Numbered from the stretch's first letter, positions 46,730 through 58,196 are shown. The stretch is 64,000 nt of DNA from Branchiostoma floridae (GCF_000003815.2 NC_049990.1:14053059-14117058), one strand, 5' to 3'. A program made the numbers and translations. The notes: generated from the letters alone by a model not told the origin.

Positions 46730-47617
46730 CAATATTGGATTACAATGATCACGTGACGCAATGTAAACAACAGATGTGAGGTATAGCGTCCTTTCATTTT
46801 GCAGCCCTCCTTTTGAATGGAAATCTTTTGTTTGTTTGTTTGTGTGTGTGTGTGTGTGAATGTCTTACGAAAATTGACTCAGGCCAACATGAGAATGGTT
46901 TAAACCTTCATCGAAATTTTGTTGGCAATTTGAATTCAGGCTTTGTATCAAATTGTAGCGACCATCGGCGACCATGGAGAAGTGGCGACTTGTTAAACCC
47001 TTAACTTTGACCATGTGTCATTCTTTTGAAATTTTTCTTTCAAAGTAAAAAAATCGCAATGATTTCTGACGAATTTGGAATTTCTTGTTACGAATGAATG
47101 CCACTCCCTCCACTAAAAGAAAATGCAACTCTCAGTGTAACATCCCCATATATCACACAGTTTATGCCTGATGGGGTAGATTGCTCATATCCCAACACAA
47201 CTATCAGAGGTAGCAACAGAAGAATGTTGCAACGTGAACAACCAGGATTTGCGACAGTTTTGCTTCACAATTAATGTCTCCATTACCCTAGAACGGGTGA
47301 AAGTATTGAGTAGAATATAAAAGAACAAAGCAAGAGTAAAAAAATATTGCACTTATACAGAACTGGTCAAATCACAGCATCATAAATGAAGACGTTATGC
47401 AGTTGTCCCTTGGACGTACAAGTTGTAAAAAGAATTGAAGTTTTGACCGGTATAAAAGTGCCGTGAAGCCAATCTATGGAAAATGCACGTAGAGCAGGGT
47501 GTGGTGAGGCCTCAGGAGAACTACAAACATGGGTGACAAAATTGTTACAAGGCTGCTCAAGTCTACCCACAAGTCTACACGCTTACCTTGCAGCAGACGC
47601 AAGAGAAACTAACTTGA
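46730..47617. other. Non-coding, short GT repeat
   Basis: A (GTTT)/(GT) simple repeat lies at 46828-46857. No gene recognised. Confidence 0.45.
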
Positions 47618-48121
47618 GAAGAACCCGCCACCTGTGTGTGGCATGATCACAGCACCGTGCATGCAATATATGACCCTGCTGTGGATTATACAAATAAAGA
47701 CAGAAGTGAGCGAGAGACTTGGTTGCTCGGCTGGGTTGCACGGTTCATGGATATCGGGCATCGTTTGCGACAGTCTCTGAAGTCATTTAGAGACAAGAGG
47801 AATTTGGTCACCTCACTTTTAGTTGGAGTGAGGGGTGGGATCGCCCCCTTCCAAGCCTTGAGAAAGCAACAGCTCATACAAAACCCTGAACTACTGAATT
47901 GGACTACGACCTTGAATGTAAAAATCCAGAAGCTTGAGGCTAAGTTAAAACAAACTGCAAGGGTCAGTTATGTACCAGCTCTGATGTATACAATATGGGA
48001 AGGAGCACGTCAAAGTGGATGGCTTGAAGAGGCACTCCACAACTTCAAAGAACACATTGAGAACAGACTTGTTGAGCTCCCAAACGATCTGACCACAGAG
48101 GACAAAGCAGCAATGATGTAA
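47618..48121 (+). CDS. Unrecognised open frame, possible exon or decayed mobile gene
   Basis: The frame is open from a TGA at about 47615 to TAA at 48119-48121 (about 167 codons) with no early ATG. The first in-frame Met is about 37 codons past the TGA. The translation has protein-like composition with heptad-like leucine and lysine spacing: RETWLLGWVARFMDIG, LRQSLKSFRDKRN, KIQKLEAKLKQTARV, LEEALHNFKEHIENRL. It is probably largely helical, perhaps coiled coil in the middle. I do not recognise the family. It may be an exon of an unspliced gene model or a relic of a transposable element. Confidence 0.3.
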   Translation, partial: EEPATCVWHDHSTVHAIYDPAVDYTNKDRSERETWLLGWVARFMDIGHRLRQSLKSFRDKRNLVTSLLVGVRGGIAPFQALRKQQLIQNPELLNWTTTLNVKIQKLEAKLKQTARVSYVPALMYTIWEGARQSGWLEEALHNFKEHIENRLVELPNDLTTEDKAAMM

Positions 48122-49709
48122 AGCTTGCAGGGTAAAGAAGTTCTGCAGAGGTAGATTGCAGGGTGCATCTCATAACAGTTACTGTGTACATGAGCTCCGA
48201 TGAAGTAGACCTTGGGTCATAGCGCTCCCGTCATCACTGTCAGATATGGGTATATATATTCTAACATGGTGGAAGATGAACGTACATCAAGACAAATCCT
48301 CAGGCTTGCGAAAAAAGGTACAGCTCTGCGGCGTATTGATCAGGGAAGGCAATCACTATGCGTAAAATGTGTGACAAATACCGGTATACACTTTTACAGT
48401 ACATGACCCGATTGTGTGCGAAGTCACAAACCTCAGATCGGTGAATGCTAGAAAATCCAAGAGAGACTCAAAGTTAAATCAAAAACATCCTCTGCCAGAA
48501 AACCTCTAAAGGCAGAATGAGATCATTAGAATCATGATGATCGCAGCTAAACAAATGAATGACAGAGACATGTTCATGGAGAAAAGGGAAGTTTCCAGCC
48601 TCGGGAAGATGTTGCGTTCAACTGTTCCACATACTAACACCCCGCCCCCTTGGCGGTTTTGAATTTAGCCTCGCCTTGAGCGAAATTATAATTACATCGA
48701 GCTAAGAGAAGGAAAGTGGTGAAGGCGGACCGAGTGATGAAAATTCATCATATCATATTCCTGGCTTGCCCTTCACCCAGGGACTTCAATTCCACCACTT
48801 TCGATCAACTTCCTACAAGAAAGAGCAGCAACACCAGACGAAATGGGAAATGTGTATGCGGAAGTTCAAGACAGGAAAACTAACAATCTCCCATGTCAAG
48901 GTGAAGATTTATGATGGAGACTTAAGCTTAAGGGAAACTTAAATAATGGCTAAAGATGCGAACCAGTTTGTGAGTCAGGATATCATTTACTGAAATAACA
49001 TTTAGTTTTATGCACATCATTTGGAAATTACGAAAATAAGAAAAACAGGCTACCCCCGTATGTAGGAAAATAATGGATATAAAGTGTTCCCGACCATGCT
49101 GTCGTTTGTCTTCATTGTATTTGGTTGATTTAATTATTATATATTAAGTAAATGAATAATATGGTAATGGATTCATAGTTTTCCAGCTTATGACCGAATG
49201 TTGACCAGGATGTTTTTGAAAAAAAAAGGTGCCATGATTTCTATCTGAGTATCAATAATCATTTCATTGATTTAATAAGTTTTGAGTATACAACGAGGTA
49301 TTCTGTGGTTCTAGTCTTGACACTAGGTTCAGACTTCTTGTCCCAAATGAAGAAATTGTTACAACGACATGTATTCCTAGAATCTTATGACCCCATCTTG
49401 CATGAAAACAATTATGTGCGAGTCGTAGTTTGACCTTTATTACTAACGAAGTATACATACGAATAATAATTAGAAGGCTTGGGAGCGTGTCACCCAAAAT
49501 AACCACTCGTCGCTATGCCCAAGACTGAATCCCTTGAGTCTTTGCGTTTCTTTGCAACGGGAGAGCTTTGCTTTCAACTTCTATTACTTGAAAAAAAGCG
49601 TTTGTGTAAACAAAAGATTTAATTTTTTAAAGAATTTGAATCAGATATAAGTTATATATGTGAACACATTCTTGGGGTTTAACTTTCTATTTCTTCTGAT
49701 TTTTGAGAA
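48122..49709. other. Non-coding, no gene seen
   Basis: Short open frames only. No recognisable mobile-element ends. Confidence 0.4.
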
Positions 49710-50042
49710 GTGCTTGTTAGTGTGAACCAACTGAACAGGGTGCTGAAGCCCCTGTTCCTTACAACTGATGTGTCAGTGTCTAGGATATGTTACGGTACTG
49801 GATCAGAATCACGACTAGTTTGCGAGGGAGTGACGGAGGCCATCCAGATTTACCGTCAACAGACCACCTTGAACAGGGAGAGGGGCGCCACTATCTCCGA
49901 CCTGTTTATGGCTGTGTCTAACTTGACAATGTCTATCAACCATCAAGTGACAACAAAACTCTCAGATGAAATCTACCGGGTTGACAAAGGGACAGATTAC
50001 GTCTCGAAAGCTTCCCGAGCAATAAAGTTTAGCTTTGTGTAA
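49710..50042 (+). CDS. Unrecognised open frame with overlapping AATAAA
   Basis: The open frame contains a protein-like middle (SRLVCEGVTEAIQIYRQQT, ERGATISDLFMAVSNLTMS). A poly(A) signal AATAAA at 50021-50026 lies inside the last codons. It might be a terminal exon whose true stop is elsewhere, or a chance frame. No domain recognised. It ends about 80 bp before the Kolobok-like element. Confidence 0.2.
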   Translation: MLVSVNQLNRVLKPLFLTTDVSVSRICYGTGSESRLVCEGVTEAIQIYRQQTTLNRERGATISDLFMAVSNLTMSINHQVTTKLSDEIYRVDKGTDYVSKASRAIKFSFV

Positions 50043-50119
50043 ATATATGTTGCATGCATTTGTCAATAGTTTCTCATCCTCGGCGGCTCTGCATTCAGTT
50101 TACCTAAAGTATCAAGTCT

Positions 50120-50805
50120 TTAAAGGTCTACTACGCAGTTATTTGCGCTCAAATTTGAAATATTCTAGAACTAAGAAATCTCAGATTTACTACTACTTTT
50201 TGACACTTATTGTTTTTTTATTGACACTTTTGTGTCATTATTTCACGTTTGCAACGTAGATAATTAGCCTACAAACACTCGTCCTACGCGCGCTGTAACC
50301 TGTTGACCCCCCTAGTTAGGCACCGGTGAGAATTCAAACAAGAATCAATCATCAACGGTTATTGGCCGGGAATCTCCGGTAAGTTCCGGGTGCGTGACGT
50401 CATGACTCGCTTGTGAAACAAAATGGCGGAGCCAGACGGTAGTGAGGACGGCGCTAGTCCGACGTTCAAAACACCGCATAAGAAGCGTCCAGGATCAGCC
50501 AAACAGTTCACGGATTCCACCCAGAAACGGAACGATAGAGCAGCAACGCGCAATCTCCGGGTAGGCTCGGGACTACTCGGATTTCGTCGGTGAAGAAACA
50601 AAATGGCTGAAACCCATCGCGGGCGTGCAGATTCCCAGGTTTTCAAACGCGCTCGCACGGGGAAAATATCGACTCCTGACATGCCTTGAATAGTATTCCG
50701 TAACGTGGTTGGCTTGATTCAACTAACTATATAAAGAAATGGCCGGAAAATTGATTTTTTGTTTTCAGTTTGAAGCGCAAATAACTGCGACTAGTAGACC
50801 TTTAA
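50120..50805 (+). mobile_element. Kolobok-like element (TTAA TSD) carrying a coding 5' exon
   Basis: The element runs 50124-50801 between two TTAA tetranucleotides. Its inverted termini begin AGGTCTACTACGCAGTTATT on the left and, reverse complemented, AGGTCTACTAGTCGCAGTTA on the right. TTAA duplication with AGG-type ends suggests Kolobok (piggyBac is the alternative). Inside, an ATG at 50423 opens MAEPDGSEDGASPTFKTP...KKRPGSAKQFTDSTQKRND and reaches ATRNLR|GTAGGC, a possible splice donor. This looks like a transposase first exon retained in a deletion derivative. A second, poorly related MAETHRGRADS start follows at about 50604. Confidence 0.72.
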
Positions 50806-53357
50806 GACAAATCAAGATTATTTGATAATGCATGGAATAAGAAATTTGTGATAATGTATTAAGTGAAAAATACAACCCCACCGCACAATCTGCTACATCT
50901 CGTCGTATAATTAGATAATGTTGATATTAAACCGAATTACATTTGTTTCTTTGCTTCTGGAAGGAAATCAACATTACACACTGTGAGGACAAAACATGAC
51001 GGATTTTGTCAGAATATATCAGAAAAGTAGGTATTGCAGCACCAAAAGAAGTTGATGAAATGCAGCATAGCTATGTACATAAGGAACTGGCTTCTATAAC
51101 GCTATAAAATAACACCCCGTTAGAAACAAAAACAAACTAATGCCAGCAGGCTTATTTTAAACGTGTTTGTCGGTGGGCAGCCTAAATAAGCCTAGTCTGT
51201 GTCAGACAAACTCTGAAGTCGGCGTTCCAACTGTCCTACTGCACAAATTGCAAAGTGCGAATATCATTATCAATATCAAGCACGGTCGAAACGTCGCCGG
51301 GGCGGTTGGCTGTTGGTATCGAACATGTAACACGATGCCAAACATGCATTAACATATTTAAACGATTATGTAGGAGTAACAATACCTAACAATACTTAAG
51401 AGATTATAAAAACAAAAGGACATCGTCCGAAAATCTAGTTTAGTCATTCTGTTAGCGTAAGAAACACGAGAAATTCTGCCTGAAACTGCCACCATAAACA
51501 TCACGCGCAAGAATCTTTTGCATATGATCGAAACACTGTACGGCATTACTGAATTACATAGATATATCAATCCGCACAACCAGCCAAAAGGTATCATCAT
51601 CATATCGTTCCAAAGATATTAAACCAATATTGAGCGAAATATATGAGATATAAAACTGTTAAAGTGCAAATTCTTTTTTCTTACCCTGATCTTGTATCAA
51701 CCATTTAGTTTAAAAAAAGAGCTAAAGCTTTGCTTGTACTTTGGGACTATTTTCTACCAACACTTTCGTACATCTGCCTTGTGGTTGAAATGTTGTCAGT
51801 CAGTCATGTGGTAGAGGCGCGAAAATCCAATATTCAATACCACATTGCCCGGTGTATGCCTCATCGTTGGAATTCAGTCTTTGAAAAGCCCTCAACAGCA
51901 ATCAGTGGTACTTGTTTGACCTGCTAATTTGTTTCTTAGGAAGAAACGATGCGCCTCACCCTTTATTTAATTGTGTGTATTGTCATACTGTAAACAACAT
52001 TATTTTGGAAAACATAACTTTCGCTTCAGGATGCCATTTCTCCAGCCCATTGGAGCCACTGCTGGCTGGGGATAGGTACAGAAGGGTGGGATCTACGGAA
52101 CCCGTCTTGCTGCTGGTGCTGAGTCTGCATGTGAGTCTGTTCGTGAACCTCAAGCTGCAGCTGTTGACTTCACCCTAAAACCTCAGCCACATGGCCAGAG
52201 GGATCGTGTATGTAGCCTTCTTTATTAAGTCAGCAAAGGCGTCCTTTTGGCGTTCATGGGTGTCTTCTCGGGCTTATAGAGCTTGTTTAACAGCTGTCTT
52301 TATAGTTCAGCAATGTTGGTCTTGGTAACCTCAGCGTCATCAGTAGGGCTGCATCAGACTGCGTGCCTGGAGTTGGAAGATTGTGGTCAGCGGCATCTGA
52401 CTCGTGATGACTAGCTCCTCCTGCTGCTGCTATGTTTTGGGCCTTGGCCATCATCCGGAAAATAAACAATCATAATTCTGGCCGGCCACCTGAACCATCG
52501 CAAGTGAAGTATCGATCTCTGTGAAACCATGCTCAACGTGTTGGAATAAGGTCTAAGTAAAATTTCGAAATCCCTCAAATGTATAGATAGGAATGTCCAA
52601 CATCAGTGTCCGGAGAATGTGGCCTCCGTTATTATGATGGCTCTCTATGGGATTAGTATTTGGGCCGAGGATGGTGGCCAGCTCGCCTGAAATCAGCTGG
52701 TACCACGATAAGTTTTTATTTTATCTCTACCAACGTAAAGAAAATGAATTCGTGCGGCCATCTGACTTCTCTCATGATTTCATCATATGATTTTCGTGCC
52801 AAGTTTTCCACACACCAAATATTCCATGCAACAGATTAAATTATTTTCTTATGCTCTTAGAGAAACGTTCTAAAATAGACATTAACTTTTCCCATGTCCA
52901 TGAAACTTTCTTTGCTTAAGCGGGATACGTACAAAGGTATAAGACTCAGCTCCTTACACATTGTATGGTACATTGTCGTCCATAAACGTTAAAATCGTGT
53001 ATTATTGCTGCAACCTATATTTTCTTGTATAATTTGTTAGAAGTCATACAACACACGGAAACTAGGCCTTCTCCATCTGCCTTGTATCGTATACGTACTG
53101 TTGCAATCAAGATGTTGGCTTGCGAACCCTTCACTGTTTCTATGATACGAAAAAAAAAACTCAAATGAAGCCTATGTAGACAAATAAAACATGAACGTAT
53201 GAAGAATATATGATGATGATGATGAACAATTTTAAACAGATGTAGTTTTCGACTTTCTTGACATGTTATGTATTTACAATCCACGGCAAATCTCCTCTGT
53301 ACCATAGTCTGACAAGACGGAAAAAGCGAATTTAGACATGATTGTTATTTGCACCTT
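50806..53357. other. No supportable gene
   Basis: Several modestly GC-rich blocks (about 52030-52190 plus strand, 52290-52460 minus strand) have protein-like translations without recognisable domains. They may be remains of the pogo-like element or other mobile genes. The rest is AT-rich. Confidence 0.35.
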
Positions 53358-54540
53358 TTACCATAGTCTTCTTTTAACATTGACTTGCTTCTCTTTCTTT
53401 CCTTCTCTTATTTTCTCTTTTTGATCTTCCTCTTGCTTTTTTGCAAGCTCTGCCTTTCTTCGAGCTCTCTCAGAGAGGTTGGCATGTCCTGCAAGGCTCG
53501 TTACATGTTGAGCATGATGTTTTGCCTGCTGCCCGTTGCTTCTTGCTGCCCAGTGCTGCAAAGTCGACAAATGATGGACCTTGCTGGTCCTCCTTGGACT
53601 CACTAGGTCTTTCAGGCGTGTCTTTCAACAGTATTTTCATCGACGTTTTGACAAAGAAACTCTTGATGTGACTGGTTATTACTGCCTCATCATAAACACT
53701 GGAAAACAACTTGGCAAAGTTCCTTTTCCCAACGCGGAAATGATGACTAACCACATGCATGGTCTCGATGGTACTGACTCATTTCTTCTTGAGAGGACCG
53801 GAGACCGCTGCATCCAATTGTTGTAAGAAATGTGTAGTATGGGGAGGCAGTCCGATATGGTTGCTTACCGCTGCCTCCAGGACCTTCAGGTAAAAATGTT
53901 TGTAATGTTCATCGAGGATCAAAACGAACAGGCTTTCTTTGTGGCAGTGCTGTAAGAAAGACTCAAGGAACCACTGCTCGAATAAATCGTTAACGATGTA
54001 TCCTGACTCTGTGAAAGCGGAAAGGGCACCGGACGGGCCTCCCGCTGTGTACTGACCTCCAGGAATGACTTATAATTTATGACGATTGTCGGGATAGTTT
54101 GGCCTGCTGTAGACACAAAGACGAGGACAGATGTATGGTCTCTTCTCCCAGCACGTCGCGACGTGGACCTCTTCGAAGCTCTTGGGACGATGACTGGATA
54201 CTTTGGTAGACATGACGCAGCTCCGCGCTTGTTTTGTCCACATTGTAAATCAAGTATAACTTTTTGTCCTTGATCTTAGTTTCTGTCAACACTTGTTCTA
54301 GTCTGCGGACAGACAAGCGCTCTCTGTCAAGCTGACCTGGAGATCGGAGAGTTAGGTCCCGATGTCTTAGACAGCGAAATCCTCTCCACCATTTCTGGCC
54401 GGGTCGAGATGCTGTGAACCTGGATCGCTCGCCACGACTTCCTGTTGACCTAAGCTCAATTTTATGTGATAGAGCTTCCATCACTCTTTCTGTTGGTGGA
54501 AATTCATTGCCTGTCAAATACTGCCAAGGTCACTATTTTC
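53358..54540 (-). pseudogene. Pogo/Tigger-like (DDE_1) transposase pseudogene
   Basis: Reading minus strand downward, the conserved parts appear in order. First is a helix-turn-helix (CENP-B-type) end, GQKWWRGFRCLRHRDLTLRS (about 54400), then LYLIYNVDKT (about 54255, the family's NVDET region). Next come SGALSAFTESGYIVNDLFEQ, FVLILDEHYKHF (about 53910, second catalytic Asp region), LPPHTTHFLQQLDAAVSGPL (about 53830), and NFAKLFSSVYDEAVITSHIK (about 53720). A charged tail rich in K and E ends at 53358. At least two frameshifts and a stop break the frame, so it is inactive. Preservation is better than in the 10.7-kb copy. No terminal repeats were confirmed. Confidence 0.78.
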
Positions 54541-55856
54541 CCCAGCAACCTCTGCTTGGAGACTAGGGAAACACTAAGAGCGCAACACGCCTTAACCTGA
54601 TGAACTGTTCGGTCACGAATTATGTGGGTAATCAGGCGGATTTGTTTACCCTCTGAATCTAGGTCAGATGCATTTCAACCCTCCGCCATTTTGATTGCAG
54701 CTGGCGTGCCCTTTGTTCAGTTTCACCAGCCTTTTGGTAGTTTCTACAGGCCTTGAAACAGTTTCAGCTTGAAACGAGGTGAGTAATGACCTTGTGATGT
54801 ATTTCTGAAGCGAGCCATGTTTCTACTTACTGCTCTCTGTAATAAGTTAAGTCAGAATTGGCGCTCACCAGTCACCATCTTCTTCTGCGTACGTGTCAAC
54901 TCTGGAAGACCTCTTGAAGTAGAAAGGGGCGAGTGTGCGACTGAGAATTTGTATTATACTGTGGATCTAAAGCAGTGGAAGCGGAAACACATTTTTTTTC
55001 GAAGTGTTCATTTAATCAAACCGAATAAATCTGTTTAGAGAAGTCACAATTAAATACTACCGCTACTTCCTCACATTCACAGACGAACAGAAACCCAATA
55101 ACAGAATCCAGAAATTGTAGACAAAATTGAGCTTTTCGTCTTCTTCTGCTGAAAAAAGCCAAACTCAAACTGTTTTGAAATAGCCAACACTAGTACTTGG
55201 GTTGTCTCTTTTTACAATTCTATTGATCACTGCCCATTGTCACATTTCCTCAGTTTCTACCATGCACTTTTAAACAATCAACTATAGCATTCGGACATAA
55301 ACTTGCAAATAATTGCGATTCTCCGTAATTCGTATATAAATCATCTGAGTTCTCGTAACCTGTGTCTTAGCACCTTTCAATGTCTCAGTGCATCGAATGC
55401 ATGTCTTTAACGGTAATACTTACGTCTTTTAACGAAGCGTTGTTTTTAGTTACTCCTTTGTGTATTACCAGCATTCTTTAGGAATACCTATATTGGTAGA
55501 TGTTGGTATTGAAAATTCCTGATATCCCCCTTCTCCAACACATATGTTGTTGAGGTATGTTGGCAATATATTTTGGAACCCCCTTTGCTTGGTAAAGGCT
55601 GGTATAGTCCGTTTGTGCCGGTGACAGATGGCGGGTCTGTTATGCTCCACAGGTCACTGAGCCGTAATTGGGTCAGCAGCTTAGGACTTACAGTATAAAG
55701 CTGGCTTGCCAAATCGATAGTCACGGTTTTATTTTCCTTCCGCGAGAGAAAGTTTTAGGACAGCTAGTCGCTGGTGAATCATGATTAATCCAGTTATATA
55801 AAATTTATCGACCTCATTCTTAAATCTTAGACTTGTTTTGACTGATTGCTTTAATC
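54541..55856. other. Non-coding, no gene seen
   Basis: Upstream side of the pogo-like pseudogene, then AT-rich sequence leading to the zinc-finger gene's 5' region. Nothing else recognised. Confidence 0.4.
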
Positions 55857-56290
55857 GCTGTCCTGTCAACAATACGACCGATTACGACCAGATTCATCTA
55901 TTTGACCCAGAAACGACCGACCTTTGTGACCCTCGTGGTTTGAGGCTGTTCTAGATTTCAAACCAACAGAGAATACAGGGCGTAACTATATATTATTCTT
56001 CTGTCAGAAGTTCTGATCCGCGCAAGTTTTTTTATGATTATGCCAAATTGATACACACATTGTGTTTATCGCTGTCCTGTCAAAAATTACGAACTTTGTT
56101 TTATTTTTTTGACCCAGAAACGGCCGACCTTTGTGACCCTTGTGGTTTGAAGCAGCGGGCGGACTGAGTGTTATAGATTTTAAACAAACAGCAGGGATGG
56201 CGGGCGTACTATATTCCTCTCATCCGCGCGAAGCCATGTCACGTTTTTCAAGATTATGCAAAAACAATATAAACATTGTGCAATACTTTT
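55857..56290 (+). repeat. Tandem duplication upstream of the zinc-finger gene
   Basis: Two copies about 214 bp apart (starting 55857 and 56071) share gctgtcctgtcaa, tttgacccagaaacg, ccgacctttgtgaccct, tggtttga, agattt, atccgcgc and gattatgc in order. They lie on the plus strand before the zinc-finger coding exon, so they may be a duplicated promoter or non-coding first exon. A diverged mobile element in two copies is the alternative. Confidence 0.7.
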
Positions 56291-56310
56291 ACAAATGGCT
56301 ACTTAAATCG

Positions 56311-56605
56311 TTAGGCCCATCAATTTCATTTGTTGTTTGTCGGATTTCGTGACCCTATCAGTTTCTATTTGTTTCAATTCCAGTAGCTTTACGTGCCTAT
56401 TTTGGACGGTACGTTTATCATTTTTCTTCAAACTTTGGACTTTGCTACCATGGACCCCCTAAATGTTGAAAGTTTAAGTTTTCCTGTCCAATCTCTCCTA
56501 CCTCCGACATTTTGAAAAGTTTTTAATTTTTTTGGTTCTACCAACCGACCCAATTTTTTTGTGAAAAAAAATCTGAGAAACAACAAATAAAATTGGTGTG
56601 GCATA
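56311..56605 (-). mobile_element. PIF/Harbinger-type MITE, copy D
   Basis: A 289-bp element (56314-56602) that aligns along its length with copy A in reverse orientation. Shared blocks include ATTTGTTGTTTCTC, TTGGGTCGG, GGTAGGAGA, GAAAAC, AGTTTGAAGAAAA and GTCCAAAATAGGCACGTA. The left flank is TTA and the right flank is ATA, a partly decayed target duplication. Its right end lies about 38 bp before the splice acceptor of the zinc-finger coding exon. Confidence 0.8.
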
Positions 56606-56647
56606 AACAGCTAAATTTAAGTGTGCTGTATTTTACACAGGTCTGAC

Positions 56648-58021
56648 ATGGCGTCAGCAGGCTGTGGGTCTTTAACTGACATTCCTCGGGACAACAGCCA
56701 ACTGCTGAAAGGTAGTCCAACTACTGACATGAAGACCTGTTATGATGAGTTTAAGATATTCGTGTCGAAACACAAGCATGAGGAAACTGACATACAAGGA
56801 GAGGATGCAGATGTAACAGAGCTCAACAGAGATGACAAAACCCAACTAGAAGATACTCTCTTTGCCAGTACTATGTGTGGAGCTATAAACCTGGAAACAA
56901 ACACAGCTAACCACACTAAGGAAGAGCCCGATACCAGTGGATATCAGGCATCTAATGATTCTAATCTCTCTCAGCCAATGGAGGCAAGTGCAGAAGAGAA
57001 ACCGTACAAAAGAGCGTGCAAGCATAGCCTCTCCAAACATGTTGAAATACATACAAGAGAGAAACAGTACATGTTTAAGCATTGCAACTATTTAGTCAAC
57101 GAGAAAAGAGAACTGGACAAACACAAATCTAGTCATGCCCGTGAGAAACCCTACATGTGCGATGGGTGTGGATACAAAACAGCAAACAAGAGTCATTTAT
57201 CTAAACATATGAAGATTCACACAGGAGAAAAGCCGTACAAGTGTAATCAGTGCGATTATTCAGCAGTTTGGAAGTTATCATTAGAGTTACACATGATTAA
57301 GCATACCGGTGAGAAACCTTACACGTGTGAAGAGTGTGGAGTCAAAACAGTAAGCAGGAACAATCTATTAAGACATATGAAAATACACACTGGACAAAAG
57401 CCATTCAAGTGTCCCCAGTGCGACTTTTGCACGGTTTGGAAGCAAAGCTTGGATTTACACATGGCTAAACACACCGGTGAGAAACGCTACATGTGTGAGG
57501 AATGTGGTCACACTACAGCCCACAAGTCACGACTTTCCAGACACATGAAAATACATACCGGAGAAAAACCGTACACGTGTGACCAGTGCGAATATTCAGC
57601 GAACCAAAAAATACACATAGACAGACACAAGGCTAAACATACTAATGACAAACCCTACACCTGTGAAAAATGTGGCTACAAGGCAGTGGACAAGTTTGGC
57701 CTATCCACTCATATGAAGGTGCATAGGATCAAGACTACAGGTGGCCAGCCGTACAAGTGTGAGCAGTGTGACTTTCGCTCTATGTGGAAACAAAGCTTTG
57801 AGGCACACAAGAAACTGCATACAGGAAAAAAGCCATACAAGTGTGATCTCTGCGACTACCGAACTGCATGGAAAAGCAACATAGATATACACATGGCTAA
57901 ACACACTGGTGAGAAGCCCTACTCGTGTGATCAGTGTGAATACAGGTCAGGTTACAGGTCTGGTCTCAAAAGTCATATGAAAGTACATACAAAAGGGAAG
58001 CAACTTAAGGGTAAACGTTAA
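56648..58021 (+). CDS. C2H2 zinc-finger protein, ten intact fingers
   Basis: An acceptor (tttacacag at 56640) precedes the ATG at 56648, so the coding part is a single terminal exon of 457 codons with a non-coding 5' exon upstream. Residues 1 to about 115 are acidic and Ser/Thr-rich with no KRAB, BTB or SCAN domain. Two damaged fingers follow (KPYKRACKHSLSKHVEIH, shortened; and YMFKHCNYLVNEKREL, first Cys lost). Then come ten regular C-x2-C-x12-H-x3-H fingers joined by TGEKP-type linkers. Fingers 7 and 8 are separated by a longer linker (RIKTTGGQ). The tail is basic (KGKQLKGKR) and could serve as a nuclear signal. A sequence-specific DNA-binding transcription factor in the nucleus is expected; the target is unknown. 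AATAAA lies 176 bp after the stop. Confidence 0.93.
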   Translation: MASAGCGSLTDIPRDNSQLLKGSPTTDMKTCYDEFKIFVSKHKHEETDIQGEDADVTELNRDDKTQLEDTLFASTMCGAINLETNTANHTKEEPDTSGYQASNDSNLSQPMEASAEEKPYKRACKHSLSKHVEIHTREKQYMFKHCNYLVNEKRELDKHKSSHAREKPYMCDGCGYKTANKSHLSKHMKIHTGEKPYKCNQCDYSAVWKLSLELHMIKHTGEKPYTCEECGVKTVSRNNLLRHMKIHTGQKPFKCPQCDFCTVWKQSLDLHMAKHTGEKRYMCEECGHTTAHKSRLSRHMKIHTGEKPYTCDQCEYSANQKIHIDRHKAKHTNDKPYTCEKCGYKAVDKFGLSTHMKVHRIKTTGGQPYKCEQCDFRSMWKQSFEAHKKLHTGKKPYKCDLCDYRTAWKSNIDIHMAKHTGEKPYSCDQCEYRSGYRSGLKSHMKVHTKGKQLKGKR

Positions 58022-58196
58022 TATTTCATGGATAGGAAAGAAAAATGTTTATGACCTTTGTTTTATTAATATTAGTGTTACTAGTAGTACGATATATTTT
58101 TAAACTTTCTACACCCGCTTGGGAAACATAGTGACTAACCTTTGTTGTACATTCATGCTGAATCTGGTAAAGTCAATTGAATAGATACAAAATAGT

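Noticed and set aside
53385-53826. Plus-strand frames of 70-80 codons
   Set aside because: Antisense to the pogo-like transposase remnant.
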